Shown here piece after piece: positions 46,412 through 58,992 of a stretch of DNA of 64,000 bases. Positions within the stretch are counted from its first letter, which is position 1. Every line of letters begins with the position of its first letter. The position numbers and the translations under genes are program-made. The notes under the pieces are model-generated. The model ran no database searches. It saw only the letters and a program-made list of their open reading frames with translations, and was not told the DNA's origin. Source of the DNA: Zanthoxylum bungeanum (taxonomy: Eukaryota; Streptophyta; Magnoliopsida; Sapindales; Rutaceae); the NCBI GenBank assembly GCA_019454045.1, contig SKCR01029079.1:124001-188000 (forward strand). The letters run 5' to 3'.

Positions 46412-47050
46412 CACAAAGCATGAAGGGGTTTTAATGAGATGATACAAGATTTAACAGGACATGAGACGAGACTGATAAGATTTTTTATCTTACTTATATA
46501 AACGAAATGGGTCCGAAATTGACAAATTTTGTCCCGTCCAATCTCATTGTCATCCCTAATGTCATCACCACATTGTTAATCTCAATTTCAATTATGTAAT
46601 CGGACAAAAATATTATCTTGAATTTATATCGAGACTTATTTTTTCCTCAAGTAAATCAGTTATCTTACGTACAAGGTAGCCAAAATTCAAGGACAGATCT
46701 CGACTCCTATGACATTATACCGTGAGCACAAAGCATGAAGGGGTTTTAATGAGATGATACAAGATTTAACAGGATATGAGACGAGACTAAGAAGATTTTT
46801 TTTTTTTTATCTCAATTATATAAATGGAATGGGTCCGAAATTGACAAATTTCATCTTGTCCAGTCCCATTATCATCCCAAATTTCATCACCACATTATTA
46901 ATCTCAATCTCAATTATATAATCGGACAAAAAAATTATCTCGAATTTATATCGAGATTTATCTTTTTCCTCAAGTAAATCATTTATCTTATGTACAAGGT
47001 AATCAAAGTTCAAGGACAGTTCTCGACTCCTATCACGCTATAGTGTGAGC
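46412..47050. repeat. 315-bp tandem duplication
   Basis: Two copies with a 315-bp period (46412-46726 and 46727-47050), both starting CACAAAGCATGAAGGGGTTT and ending TCGACTCCTAT..GTGAGCAC. They differ by scattered substitutions and an enlarged T-run in copy 2. Contains GATGAGAC/GACGAGAC phrases seen in plant dispersed repeats. Confidence 0.93.
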
Positions 47051-47681
47051 ACTCTTCAGTAAATTATACATGATACTAAAAAAAAATAATGATGATTCAA
47101 TTTAAGGCTACCTTCCTAAACTTAATTGTGAAATACCAAAATTAATTTGATAGCATATATGTAATTATAGTTAATAACTTAGGTTTGTCATTATTGTGTT
47201 TGTCATTATTGTGTTTTGGCCATTAATTATATTCGAAACTGCAGTTACAAGAAGGCCTTGATATGCCCTTTGTTTTGCTTTGGCGTAAATTTATTGTTCG
47301 GTCCGGCAGTCCATCCCATTCAAACCTTGCCCTCGCGGTTGCGTGCGTATTGGTCTAAGATAAGGGCTGTGGAAGACCTTGGGCCTAAACTAAAAGCCCG
47401 TCATTTCTTTCTCGCAAGATTTGACTCTCACTATTTATTTCATCACCCTATAATATATCATATTTCGGATATATATATCATCTCTCTCACAGCAGCTGTA
47501 TTGTGGACCCAATTAATATAAGAGATGACATATACACCTGAAACATAATATAATTTTTCCTCTGTAGTTGATCAATAAATGTAGCTCTTTTATCTTAAAA
47601 TAGTTAAACTCCGTGTTAAAAGCTACAACTACTGTAATATAAAATTTTTAATAATTGTGAAATAAAAGTTGATAGTGGTGG
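47051..47681. other. Intergenic sequence
   Basis: A 101-codon open frame (47216-47521) is not recognisable and I do not call it a gene. No other feature seen before the Tat LTR. Confidence 0.5.
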
Positions 47682-48185
47682 TGTTTGTGCGATTTTTATG
47701 CGCGGAGAAAGAGAAACGTGTAAGGTTAAAACCTCTTGAGATAAAGTCTCAGTAATGGGTGTTTGATTAAGTGAATAAGCCCCCTAGGGGCACAAGCACA
47801 CAAATTACAGTCCTAAAAGTTATAAAAACTACGAAATCACAAAAATGATCTTTTGAGTCTTCATTTTATCAGGGCTTTCTCTTTGTACGAGTGAGCTTTT
47901 ATAGTGAAGCTTGTAAACCGTTTGGGCAGTTACAGTATCTCCCTGCAGCTGTTGGATCGTGTCTTCAACCATTGAGCTGTGCGTCTCAACTGCTTGATCG
48001 TGGAGGGAAAATTGCTTAACTACTGTAGTCGTGGGATCAACTGCATTACATGTTCTCGTTCTAATCGCTGCTTTGGTCGTCCTGGGTTCTTTTCGCTCTA
48101 ATCTAGTGATCGTTCTTCCTTTCGTCGCCCTTCTTGCCTTCGTCCTTTACTCCTTCGTTCTAGGGTGATTTCGCTTTTTTCAATA
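47682..48185 (-). repeat. Tat 3' LTR
   Basis: It starts TGTTTGTGCGATTTTTATGC on the plus strand and ends near TTTTTTCAATA; the left part matches 62458-62655, and the inside also matches 1-413. About 504 bp. Confidence 0.9.
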
Positions 48186-48203
48186 ATTGTCCCCCAAATT
48201 CAC
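48186..48203 (-). promoter_or_regulatory. Tat polypurine tract
   Basis: On the minus strand GTGAATTTGGGGGACAAT next to the 3' LTR. Confidence 0.75.
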
Positions 48204-48330
48204 CTTGATTGAACTGGAAGTGAAAATCGAGGTGAATTTTTCGGCTTTCCATCCCGGTTCGTTCTTTTTTCGTTCAGGGAAGACCACCACACCAATCGAG
48301 GGCTGGTCCGATTGGCATTCTTTCCTTGCC

Positions 48331-48590
48331 CTCGACTAGCTAGTCACCCGGTCGATCCCTCCGTCCAGAGAATCTGTGAAGCCAGGGATTTCGCCCTCGA
48401 CTGGCTAGTCACCCGGCCGATCCCTCAGTCCAGAGAAACTGTGAAGCCGAGGAGTGCAGCACCTTCCACGCAGAGGAACACGGTCAGCCACTGTCAACGG
48501 GCGTAACCTATCCACAACTAGAATGTGCAGTACCTTCCACACAGAGGACCCTGGACAACGGTCGCTAACGGATGCAGCCCATCCACAACA
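48331..48590. repeat. Tandem repeats in the Tat 3' untranslated region
   Basis: Two separate arrays: a 65-bp unit twice from 48331 (starting CTCGACTAGCTAGTCACCCGG and again at 48396), then a 71-bp unit twice from 48454 (GTGCAGCACCTTCCACGCAGAG and again at 48525). They lie between the 3' LTR and the antisense gene. Confidence 0.85.
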
Positions 48591-49451
48591 TTACATTCCA
48601 TTTCACACCTTATTAAAGAGAAGCTTTCATTTTCGATGGCCTATGTTTCATGTAGATCTTCTCTTTTTTCCGGCTCTGTTCTGCTTCTTCTGTTCTTTCC
48701 CCTTTCATCTGTTAACCAAATGATTTACTTAGTTATGGAAGACCAAACTGAGGTGTTTTGAGTAGGATTGGCCTTTGGCTGGGCGGTTGGGAGAGGTTTT
48801 CCTTATAAGCTACTTCGTCAACTCTCCTTCTTTTAAATACTCTCAAGACATGATACTGTTCTCATTTGCAATGCTTTTCATATGCTACCTGATTGACTAA
48901 CGGGTTCTCTGTCCTAAACCTGACTTTGTCGAAAGCAACCTGCAGTCTAGTGGTGTTGTCACATCAACTCTGTTTTTCTTGTGTCACCCGTATCGATAAT
49001 GGTGATAGTCTGGACGATGCTTCCGGGGAATGACACCTGTATTTGGCCGATCCAGTGAAGGCCAATGTTGAGATGCTGAGGTCTGGACGATCTGTTGAAG
49101 GACGACGCTGAGGCGCTAAGAGTGTGGCAAACCTAAGGGAGACGTTCTCGTCCTGTACTTGAGGGAGAAATTTGCGCCTCGTAATTTATTAGGCCGCTCT
49201 TTACAGTCCTATGTGGACCCATCACTTCTGCAATAGATGCGTGTCCTTTCCCACTACATTCATCATGACGCCTATTAATGACTTGTTTCTCCCGTCACTT
49301 CGGTGTTTCCTTTCGTCACACGTCACCCTTCATCGAATCACGTTCCAACACATGTCCAAGGCAACTCTTCATTTTCTTCATTTTCCCACCGTTTCTATCT
49401 TTCGGCGATTTGCATTGCGACATCTGTCCTGGTTTAAATCTTTCGTCTGCT

Positions 49452-49459
49452 TATATAAG
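49452..49459 (+). promoter_or_regulatory. TATA box before the antisense gene
   Basis: TATATAAG, 82-89 bp upstream of the ATG at 49541, on the plus strand, followed by a CT-rich leader. Position and form fit a core promoter serving the antisense gene. Confidence 0.55.
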
Positions 49460-49540
49460 GGTTTAGCCCGCTCTGGTTTTTACTTTACTTTCGACCCTCT
49501 TTGTAAACCTCCCTTCTCTCTTACCTTCGATCTTGCGTTA

Positions 49541-50663
49541 ATGGCGTCTTCTTCTTCTGCCCCCAAAACTGGTTCCTCAACTTTTTCCGACTATAAGATG
49601 GTGTTGGACGATCCATCCGTGAGCACTTTCGATGTTCATACCATCGATGAGACCTACGGCCAGTGTGCGCTTGGTCCCATTTTCATTGAAGATGACACCA
49701 TTTCCACAGCCTCGCCGGCTCAACGGTTCCCTTCCTCTTATGGTCTCCCGTTTTCGGAGCCAATTAGTATTTCTCCTTTGGCTCAATCCAACCTTATTCG
49801 CACGTGGCCCAAACCCGATGCCGCTTTTGATTCTTGGTTCCAACGTATGCTATTGCATGCGGATACTCGTGCCTTTCTAGAGGAACATAGCTTCCTTCCC
49901 TTCATCGAACTTTCATCGGCCTTACCTTTATTTGACCGAAACCTGTTTCCTATCTCTTTACTCTTTGACCCTCTGAATACACTGTATTCATTTTTCCTGC
50001 TGGTTCTTTTACTATCACTCTTCGTGATATCAGTGCTCTCACCGGGTTGGCCCCTCTGGGTGCGCCTATCTCGGCCTATACAACCTTCCGTTTTCCTTCT
50101 CCTCCAATGGACTCTTCGTCCTTTTCGTCCTACTCTTCTTTTCTTCGCATATTTTCAAAATCGACCGGTCCTGTTTTGAAGTTGGAGCGTACGGCCTTCC
50201 TTCACTATTGGCTGTGCAAATATATCTTTTGCGCACCTAGCCAAAAGCCTGTGGCGGGCTATCTCCCCATCTCTTCTGACCTTGCCAATGGTCGTTGTTT
50301 GGACCTGGAATCTTTCATGTTGGCCGCCATTTATCGTGGTTTGGCCGTCCTCCAAAAACAACTTCGGTCGGGGGTTTCACTGATTGCCTATGGCCCTTTG
50401 TGGCTCGTTCAGCTTTGGCTCCGAGCCTACTTACATGTTTTCGGTACAATTGACTCAAATCATCCTTATCCCTGCGTCGGTCTTCTTTTTGCCCAACTTC
50501 GGCCATCCTCTCTTCTTCCTCGCGTCGTCTTTGAATATTTCTACACTCTTTCTCAGGTTCCCTATTTTTTCTCTTTTTCTGCGGGGGACAGCCCATCATT
50601 TGCTCATGACATTCCTCAGTCAGAAGAGGACGAATCGGGTCTTCGAATATGGCGTAAGTTTTT
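49541..50663 (+). pseudogene. Antisense plant-mobile-domain-like protein, N-terminal part
   Basis: The reading starts at MASSSSAPKTGSSTFSDYK and shows features of the plant mobile domain found in plant transposon-derived and MAIN-like proteins: SNLIRTWPKPDAAFDSWFQRM, then TLRDISALTGLAPLGAPI-type sequence and FLHYWLCKYIF. One frameshift near 49970 separates frame 1 (49541 onwards) from frame 2 (to 50663). A nested Copia LTR cuts the gene at 50663. The upstream longer open frame from 49211 includes sequence before the TATA box, so I prefer the ATG at 49541. Such antisense open frames have been described in Tat elements; their role is unknown. Confidence 0.75.
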
Positions 50664-53280
50664 TGTAGGGGGTTTTCTATGGGCTAAATCCGGTAACGCA
50701 GCGGAAGCGATGAAAATCGTATTTTCGGATTTCAAAACTTTTTCTTGGATTAATTAAATAAACATATTTATTTAATGTTCCAATAATCAAATTATGAAAA
50801 TAAATTCAATAAATCATATTAAGCGAATTTACCGAATTGCCCTTATATTGGTACTTTGTCCATTTTAGTCCGAAATTGATGAAATCAATTTTGAATGATT
50901 CTAAATCATTTCTAAGATGAACTTAGCATGTTCAAAACATCAAAATACCAAAACAACACAAATGCCCAAAAATTGGACCCTTGGCCGAATGCACCACTTT
51001 GGTGCCAAAGTGTGCACTTTGTCATTTCATGCATCAAAACACATCAAGATGTAATCCAATCAACATGAAACTTTATATGCATCATATACACATCCAATTA
51101 CACAACATATATGAAAATCCCCAAATTCGGAATTAGTTATGAACCCTAATTTTTCAATTTCCACAAATTGGACAAATTAGACCAAATACATTAAATCAAT
51201 TACTTCAATCATCATTCTCACATCCAATCCAAGTCTCAACACAATGAAACAACTCAAGATCAAATCTAGGTAATCTTAGAGTGGGTCAACAACTCTAGAT
51301 TAGCAACACGGTTTCCAAAACCTTAAAAGAAAGCTTATTACTACAATAGTCATACACTTCATTCATCACACATGCTTTACACCTCCATCAAAACTTCCAT
51401 CAAGAAAAAACACAAGGAACAAAGAAAGAAATAACCTAAGAATATCATATATTAAAACCTAGAACCTAAGGAATAATTTCCTTACTAATAGCAAGTTCAA
51501 GAAACTTACTAAAAATCCAAGCTTTCTTGATTTTTGTCTTTCTTTTCTCAAGCTCCCTTTTGTTTCTTCAATGGAGTTTATCTCTTTAAAGTGTATTAGG
51601 TTAAAAAATGAAATGAAATGAAAATAATATATACTTGTAACAATTTGGCCTTAGCCGAATCTGCCAAGACAAAAAACAAAAATATTAATTTCATTTTCAT
51701 TTCAAATTCATTTGATAAAGTAAATTAAATATCTAAAACACCTTTAAAGATATTTAATAAAGTCAAAAAAGGCAACTTTAATCATTTCAAAATAAATATC
51801 TAAAGTTAAGATATTTATATTTTAATTAAATTAATCATTTAACAATTAAATAATTAATTAAATACAAATTTATTAAATATATGTATTATATTACATTAAA
51901 TATCTAATACATATATTCATTTATGATATTAGTCAAATATCTCAATTTGACATTTAATTAATGTGTATTTACAGTATTTAAAATAATCAAGTATTAAATA
52001 TAAATACACAACAATTAAGGAAATGACTATCGGGTCCCTACACATGTAATTTGCGTTTAACCTTTAAACGATTTTATAAACAATCAATATTATTTATTAA
52101 TGTTGCTCTAGTGCTCTACAAGTTTATTTCATTATTGAGACTCTCTAGATTCAAGTATATCCGTCACGAAATCCAATTTCGTGTCCATAATTTATCCACC
52201 GTAAATTATGACGATCACGGATAAACTAGCTGAATCATACATGTCGAGGTCATGGCAAATGTATAATTCCTCCGTCACAGGTATCCGGATATATCCCAGA
52301 GATATAGATGTAAACGTCAAAACTCTATGGGGATTATCCAGTCGACTATTCTATTAGCAATCTCAAAAGAATATTTATAACTAACTTCTAAACTTTACCA
52401 CGGGCCCATGGTTTTATCTGATTCCTAATTATATGGACTACCTATGCTCTGGTACACAGAACTGACGGATCATATCTTGATACACATAGGACACCCTGAG
52501 GATCTATCTACACCCAACGAACAGGCGGAGGTCTGATCTAAATAGATCGGTGACGTGACTGCCATCTAAGTGTAGAAGATGTCTCATGTGCCCACAATGG
52601 CATCTCAAGTCTAAGAATCACAAGTGCTACTCAACCCAAGAAGATTCTTATTGACGCTGGTGTACCATCCATTAAGAATCTTCGGTGAATCGTTCAGTGT
52701 TTATCCGCTATAAACACCTACACGTCTATACTAGTCTCCAAGACTTATGGTTCATTGAGAAAACCATTGGAATCATATATTCCAATATATGACATGTACC
52801 GGTCTCAACGGGTTTACTATACTGACCAAGTAGTGTAAACCTTGACCAGGAATTGTCTGAGAATGACAACGTCATGATACTACTCAATGTCCGTTGCGAC
52901 GCTTTTGCAACTGTATCATGACTAATCATTCTAGGGTCATTACATCTTTACCATATTAAAAGATTCATTATATTATAGAAACTGTATATATTATTCATAA
53001 TAATAATGTTTTACAGAAGTATTTACACAGAAATACAACCGGGAATTGGCGCTGTGAGCACCAACCCCAACAAAAACTCCCACTTGCTCTAGTGCCAATA
53101 ACGATTGTATCTAATACCCATCGACTCCACGTGTTTATCAAACAACTTCGGAGGTATGGCCTTCGTCAGCGGCTCCGCTACATTATCTTCACTCGGTACT
53201 TGCACACGACAATATCCTCTCGTGACATAACCTCTCGAATGATGTGGTACTTACGTTCCACATGCTTCGACTTCTGGAAT
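50664..53280 (-). mobile_element. Copia 3' end nested in the antisense gene
   Basis: A 2409-bp LTR (50664-53072; plus strand TGTAGGGGG...CCAACCCCAACA) is followed on the right by a tract AAGTGGGAGTTTT (minus strand) and by minus-strand sequence encoding the end of Copia RNase H, with SKHVERKYHIIRE. Only the 3' LTR and about 200 bp of pol remain, so the copy is truncated at its 5' side or the rest was deleted. No target duplication can be seen because of the truncation. Confidence 0.85.
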
Positions 53281-55374
53281 GCTCAAACTCAAGAAAATCA
53301 AACAAGTAAAAACGAAGAAGCCTTCCCCCCAGCCATAGCTCTGATTCAGACGTGTCACTCGTACATCGTCCTAACGTACGATCTGAAACTCTCATCTTTC
53401 CTGTACGTCGGTCTAAGATATGTTGAAGTCTTATAAATTTTGTATCTTGTGTAGGTGCTGAGATCAGAGCCGCCCTCCATAATGCCTCGAAACAACCCAA
53501 ACTTTGGGGCCTGAAGCTCTCATATTTGAAGGTCTCGAGGAAGTAGGACCTGCGGAAGTGCCGATTATTCAGCTTCCATCGGATGAGGATGAAGCGGCCG
53601 AGGCTCCAATCACGGAGTAAACACGAGAGGATGGAGAGATAGTTGTTACCGGTAATTCTTCCGGGGCCGATCCCCAAGATACAGAGCTACATATAGAATT
53701 TGGTCGTTCTTGTCCAAATGTTAAGGAAATTCTAAGAGACCATCCGTTATTTGAATGCCCCTCTTCGGACGATCATGTACCAATTGTGCAGGATCCGGAT
53801 GACGAGGCTGAAGTACTAGAGCCTATTTAGCCGAATGACGGGCCTCTTTGGTGTCACCTCAAATGGCTTTACCACTTGGTCCGCAGGTTATCCGCCACAT
53901 GGCTTAGGGGAAGTTATAGGGACGTAGACGGCCTTTATAATTTGGTCGAATTGGAACTACTAGAGGAGGCTCGGTCTATGTATAAAAACGACGTACTTCG
54001 TCGTATTTATGAAGAAGAGAAGGTCATTTATATTTCTGATTCCTCTGATTCTGATTCTCCTGCAGATGTTCAGCCTACAACTAGACCGCAATAACCATCA
54101 CCACAGACAGCCTCTCCAGATTCCTTGGCGCAACCAACTTCGGCCTCTGGACAGCCGTCGTCTCCTGCTCTTTCGCCCTCTCCTCCTCGGGCGATGTCTC
54201 ATGTACTTTCGCCACATGAACCTTCTGTATTTGACCAGTCGTCATATTCGGCTCCTCATTCCTCTACTCTTCGGCGGGGCAGCTTCTACTTCTCCAGCTC
54301 AACCGTCTGCTATCTATGAAAGGCCATTGTCTTCCGTTCACTCAGTCCAAATTCCTGGGGAAGAACCGGTATTGCTACTGGAAGCCCCTGTTGCTGAGTC
54401 GTCCCCTCTTCAGGCTGTGCCTCATGACCGGCTGTCTTTGTCTGTTCCTCCTCAGCAATCGTCTTCAATTCCTTCATATTCGACTCTTCAGCAAGGACTT
54501 GTGCAGCCGCATGTTAACATTTTTGAGGTATTGGCGGATAGACCATCTAACCCGAATACTGGGCCTAGGGCGGTAAGTCCTTTTTTTCCTCTTCCTTTAG
54601 TTTATTTCTCTAGTTTAAATCTGCTAATTTCTTCTTTGCACACATGCATCCGACCCGCTGCTGCAATCAGTCCAGAACATTTTGGATCGCCTCGACCGGT
54701 TGTCTTCTGTTCCACCTCGGCCTTCCTCGCCTTTAGCAGTAGCCAGTACCGGAAGTCTTTCGCGAGATCGTCGGCCAGTATTCTTCTTTTACTATGTTGG
54801 AGATTGGCCAGGCCGCTCTGCAAGAGAACATTCTCCAATTGGACAGAAGCTCCTCCGAATTGAACCAACTACTAGCCCTTCATGCCTTGCCTATATCTGT
54901 GGATGATCGACTTTTCCTCCAAGAACTGCAGAGTGATATAATGGCCCTTATCTCTCGGTATCGCAGTATTCATAGCCAAAAAATTGGGCTTCATTCTTCC
55001 TTGAATAAGTGAGAAAGACTCTGCGGTTCTCTTGATGCTCTTTATGAGACTCTGAGGGAGACCACGAATGAAATGGTGACTGAAGAATCGATTCTCGTGG
55101 ACCTAGAGCGATAATTACAAGAAATTCAGTGTCTCATCGAGGAGAGCCGTGTGAGGAGAGATGTTAAGAGGAGGACTATTGTCGCTCAAGTAACAGAGGT
55201 GGATACATCTTTGGCAGAGTACAAGGGTTTGGCCCTATCGATTTCGAGAAGAGCTCGGCCGATTTAGAGATGGCGGATTCAGAAGTGAAGAAGGAATGGT
55301 ATCTGATGAGAGAGACACTCTCGGCCATGAAGGAGTTGCCTGGGGATTTTTGGCAATCTTCGGGCCGAAGTTAA
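53281..55374 (+). pseudogene. Antisense plant-mobile-domain-like protein, C-terminal part
   Basis: Plus-strand reading resumes after the Copia piece and runs with several stops to 55374. It is acidic and low in complexity in the middle (a SDSSDSDSPADVQ-type segment near 54035, then Ser/Pro-rich sequence to 54300). After 55020 it becomes charged, with a segment SLAEYKGLALS. No conserved catalytic motif is visible. Another frame at 54009-54863 is a shadow of this region. Confidence 0.55.
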
Positions 55375-55630
55375 TAATGTTTTATATGACGTTATGTTGT
55401 CTAATCTTTGTACTTTTGAGGACGTTTTCATCCCTAATTAATGAAAATATATATTAAGTTACTACATTTTGTTTTTATTGTAATGACATTACATTTTCAT
55501 TCTTCCACAGTGAGGACATATATCTTTTCAAGTATTTTCCATTTATCACCCTAGCATGCACCCTTCCGTTTAAATCTTTTAAATGATAGGCCCCGTTTGG
55601 CAACACATCTTTTACCTCGAATGGGCCATC
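55375..55630. other. Spacer between antisense gene and Tat pol
   Basis: AT-rich, about 250 bp. The converging pol and antisense transcripts would both end here. I see AATGAAAATATATATT near 55440 as a possible polyadenylation region. Confidence 0.4.
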
Positions 55631-56541
55631 CTAGTTAGGCGACCATTTGCCATATGTCGGATCTTTTGTACCAAGTCGCAATATAGTTTTCCATACTAAC
55701 TCGCCTTTTCTGAATGATTTAGCCATGACTCTGAGATTATATCCCTTGGCTATTTTTCTTTTTTGTGCTTCTAAATGATTTAGCATATCGCATTTAATAT
55801 CGTCCAATTCCAGCAAATTCTGGATCATTGCTTCGTTGTGATCTTTCTCTGTCAACTCTTTTTGCAACATCGCCCTAATGGATTTGATATTCATTTCTAC
55901 TGGTAGTACGACCTCTTGACCATATACTAATTGAAATGGCGTGACCGAAGTACTCGTCGCGCGGGGTGACGTCCTATAGGCCCATAGAGCTTGACTCAAA
56001 CATTCGTCTCATCGCCTAGTGTTGTCTGTCACCATCTTCCGAATCAACCCTTTACCGTTTGACTAAGGGTAATACGGAGTGGTGTTCACTAACTGGATTC
56101 CGTATTCGGCCAAAAAGCTTTTTACCTTCTCACCGTTTAACGAAGTGCCATGGTATACCATTATTATTTGCGGTATACCGAATCAGTGAATGATATGTTC
56201 CTTTATGAACTTGATGATCTGCTTTTGGGAGATTTCCACTACCAGAATAGCTTCCACCCACTTAGTAAAAAAGTCGGTAGCGACGATAATAAAAGTATGC
56301 GTCTTGCTTGATGCAGGATAGATTTTTCCTATCAAATCTAATCTATCGCTCATCCTATGAATGGCCATGGTTTAATGACAGGGATCATTTCGGTTGCCGG
56401 TGCCCTTTGAACGGGCCCATGCTTCTGACAAGCAATACATCCTTGGCATACGAGATGCATGATTCCCCCATCTTCAGCCAATAATAGTTGTTCCGTATAA
56501 TCAACCATCTCATCTTTATTCCGGCCAGGTGAGCCCCACAA
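55631..56541 (-). pseudogene. Tat integrase
   Basis: In order on the minus strand: a zinc-binding region (56541-56375), then a catalytic core with SKTHTFIIVATDFFTKWVEA (first Asp). The second Asp is replaced by His in a degraded segment near 56120. A C-terminal part follows with LWAYRTSPRATSTSVTPFQL and VYGQEVVLPVE (55999-55790). Several stops lie between the segments. Integration activity is lost. Confidence 0.88.
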
Positions 56542-56668
56542 ACGCCTTCATGTATCTCGGCCAAAATAGTTTTGGACTATGACGGCCCTACACATTTCAG
56601 CAATAGACTGTCTTGGCATTTTTTATACAACACGTCTATCGATACCACATAATTCAAGGCTTTGAGTT

Positions 56669-57301
56669 TCAGCCTTCGATCTTTTCCATTTTCGGCAGTT
56701 CTAAAAATTCTTTGATCTCGCTCCTCCAATCATCCTCCTCTAGAACTTCAATAGTCGTGACATCCATTTCCCTCTTTCGTCTCATCAGGGCTTGCTTAAC
56801 TTCTTCACTTTTATATATACCATCTATGTTTTTCTGTTTATATCTGGAAGCTGCTTGAGCCAAATTGTTGGTCGTTTCATTCTTCACCCTCGAAACGTGT
56901 TCTAGTTCTGCATGGTCAAATTTTACTAACTCTTTAGCCACATCTGATAGTGCCATGACCGATGGGCTTTGGCATTTAAAAGTTCCTGTCACTTGTTGGA
57001 TCACTAGTTGCGAATCTCCTTTAATAGACACGTGTGTTACTCCCATATTAAGGAGTATTTCCAATCCAAATATCAAGACTTCGTATTCAGTCTGGTTGTT
57101 AGTGCAATCTTCGTTCAACCTGATTAAGAAACGGAACGATTCTCCCAATTTGCTGACTAAGACTATGCACATTCCAGCTTCTTTCGTTGTGCTAGACCCA
57201 TCAAAATACATCGTCCATGGTTTCAGACTGCATTCGTCTAATTCCATTTCTATTTCTCTAATGGTGCTTAAGCATGGGTGATCAACTAAGAAATCGGCCA
57301 A
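56669..57301 (-). pseudogene. Tat archaeal-type RNase H
   Basis: An intact open piece of 210 codons encodes a second RNase H. Motifs are MYFDGSSTTKEAG (Asp), NNQTEYEVLIFGLE (Glu), ISIKGDSQLV-type sequence at SIKGDSQLVIQQ (Asp) and NETTNNLAQAAS at the end, where the last acid of the family is replaced by Asn. This domain is characteristic of Tat elements. Confidence 0.92.
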
Positions 57302-57322
57302 GGCTTGATTTTTTACAGCCTT

Positions 57323-58740
57323 TTAGGGCTCATGCCATATATTAAATTCTGAAAGCGATAATGACCAGAAACCAACTCTTTGATGCAAGATAGGACGAGA
57401 AAATATGTACTTTATTATATTAACTTTAGTGATCAAGTACACTATATTCGGCCTAAGGTAGGCACGTAGTTTAGTACATGTAAAATACAAAGCCAAACAT
57501 AATTTCTCCATTGGAGAATAATTACATTCATAATTCAGCAATTGTCTGCTAATATAATAAATGGCTCTTTCGACGTCCATGTCATCGTCTTACGCGATCA
57601 TCTCAGCTATTGACTGTTCTTCGGCCGATATGTACAACTTCATTGGCTCTCCAGGCACAGGGGGTACCATCACTGGTGGCTGTGACAAATATTTCTTTAG
57701 GCTGTCGAAAGCCTTTTGATGTTTTTCGGTCCAGACGAATTCGTCATTGTCCTTTAACCTCAACAGAGAGGAGAACACTTTAGTTTTTCATGCACAATTA
57801 GAGATAAATCATCTTAAGAAGTTAATTTGTCCTAAAAACCTTTGCAACTCCTTCTTGTTTCGCGGTGTTTTAGCCTCAGTGATTGCTCGAGATTTATTAG
57901 TGTCAATCTCAATTCCCCGTTGGTGTACTAGAAAACCTAGGAAATTTTTTCACACATCCGAAAGCACATTTGGCAGGGTTCAATTTCAGTTTAAATTTCC
58001 TCATTCGCTCAAAAACCATTGCTAACTGACTAAAATGTTCTTCCATGTTCACATATTTAGCAACTATATCGTCCACATAAACCTCTACAAATTTGCCAAC
58101 CATGTCATGAAAGATTAATTCATGGCCCGCTGGTAAGTGGCCCCAACATTTTTTAAGCCGAACGGCATTACTACCCACTCATAACACCCTAAGGAACCTG
58201 GGCACCTAAAAGTTGTTTTATGTGTATCGTTTTCGGCGAAGTAAATTTGATTATAACCCGCATATCCATCCATAAAAGAATATACTTGATACCCTTCCGT
58301 GGAATCTACCAGGGAATCTATCGTCAGCATGGGGTATTGATCTTTTGGTGTTGCTAGGTTTAAATTCCTAAATTCTATACATATTCTTATTTTTAAATTC
58401 TTTTCCTGACCGGGACGATAGTTGACAACCATTCTACATATCTTGTCGTCCTAATAAATTTCGCCTCCAACAGGCGTTCAACCTCTTTCTTGATATCAGG
58501 CATGACATTGGGTGCAAACCTCCGTGGAGGCTGCCTATGTGATCTATGGCTTGGCATGATTGGCAACATATACTCCACTAACGTCCTATCTAAACCAGGC
58601 ATTTCATTGTAATCCCAAGCAAAGCAATCTTTGTATTTTTGTAATAAATCAATTAATTTTTCGAGTTCCTGAGCCTCTAGCTCCTTGCTGATGTAAGTGA
58701 TGCGTCTATCGTCCTCGCTTCCCATATTTACCTCATCCAA
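57323..58740 (-). pseudogene. Tat reverse transcriptase and first RNase H
   Basis: The reverse transcriptase runs from about 58740 to 57900: MPGLDRTLVEYMLPI, ATPKDQYPMLTIDSLVDS, MDGYAGYNQIYFAEND and the intact active site VYVDDIVAK. The gypsy-type RNase H follows (57778-57323), with KAFDSLKKYLSQPPVMVPP and IYYISRQLLNYECNYSP; its first catalytic Asp segment reads LYISAEEQS, with Ser where Asp is usual. Stops and frameshifts at about 57590 and 58180 split it. Confidence 0.9.
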
Positions 58741-58992
58741 TACATTATTGCCCTTGACATGCTCGCCTTATGTGGGCCATTCAGAGCGTATTCTTCTTCT
58801 TCCAGTTCGCCCTCGTGACTTCCTTCCAGCAAATAATCTACCTCACATGCCTCTCTTATCCCGTCTTCCGTCTAGTGTGCTAAAAATTTATTCCTTAAGG
58901 CTGAAATCATGGCCTGAGCTTCGGTCTCATTCTCTCGTTCCGTCATATAGGCCATTAGATTGGCCTTGGTAGCCGCGAGTGCGGTTTATTCT

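Noticed and set aside
47216..47521. 101-codon open frame
   Set aside because: No recognisable domain, no gene structure and transposon-rich surroundings.
49211..49540. Upstream extension of the antisense plus-strand frame
   Set aside because: It lies before the TATA box and has no domain similarity; the ATG at 49541 is preferred.
53189..53677. 162-codon minus-strand frame
   Set aside because: It crosses the Copia end into the Tat antisense gene and has no domain; a shadow.
54009..54863. 284-codon open frame
   Set aside because: It overlaps the antisense gene in another frame and reads as low-complexity Leu/Ser/Arg sequence, so it is a shadow.
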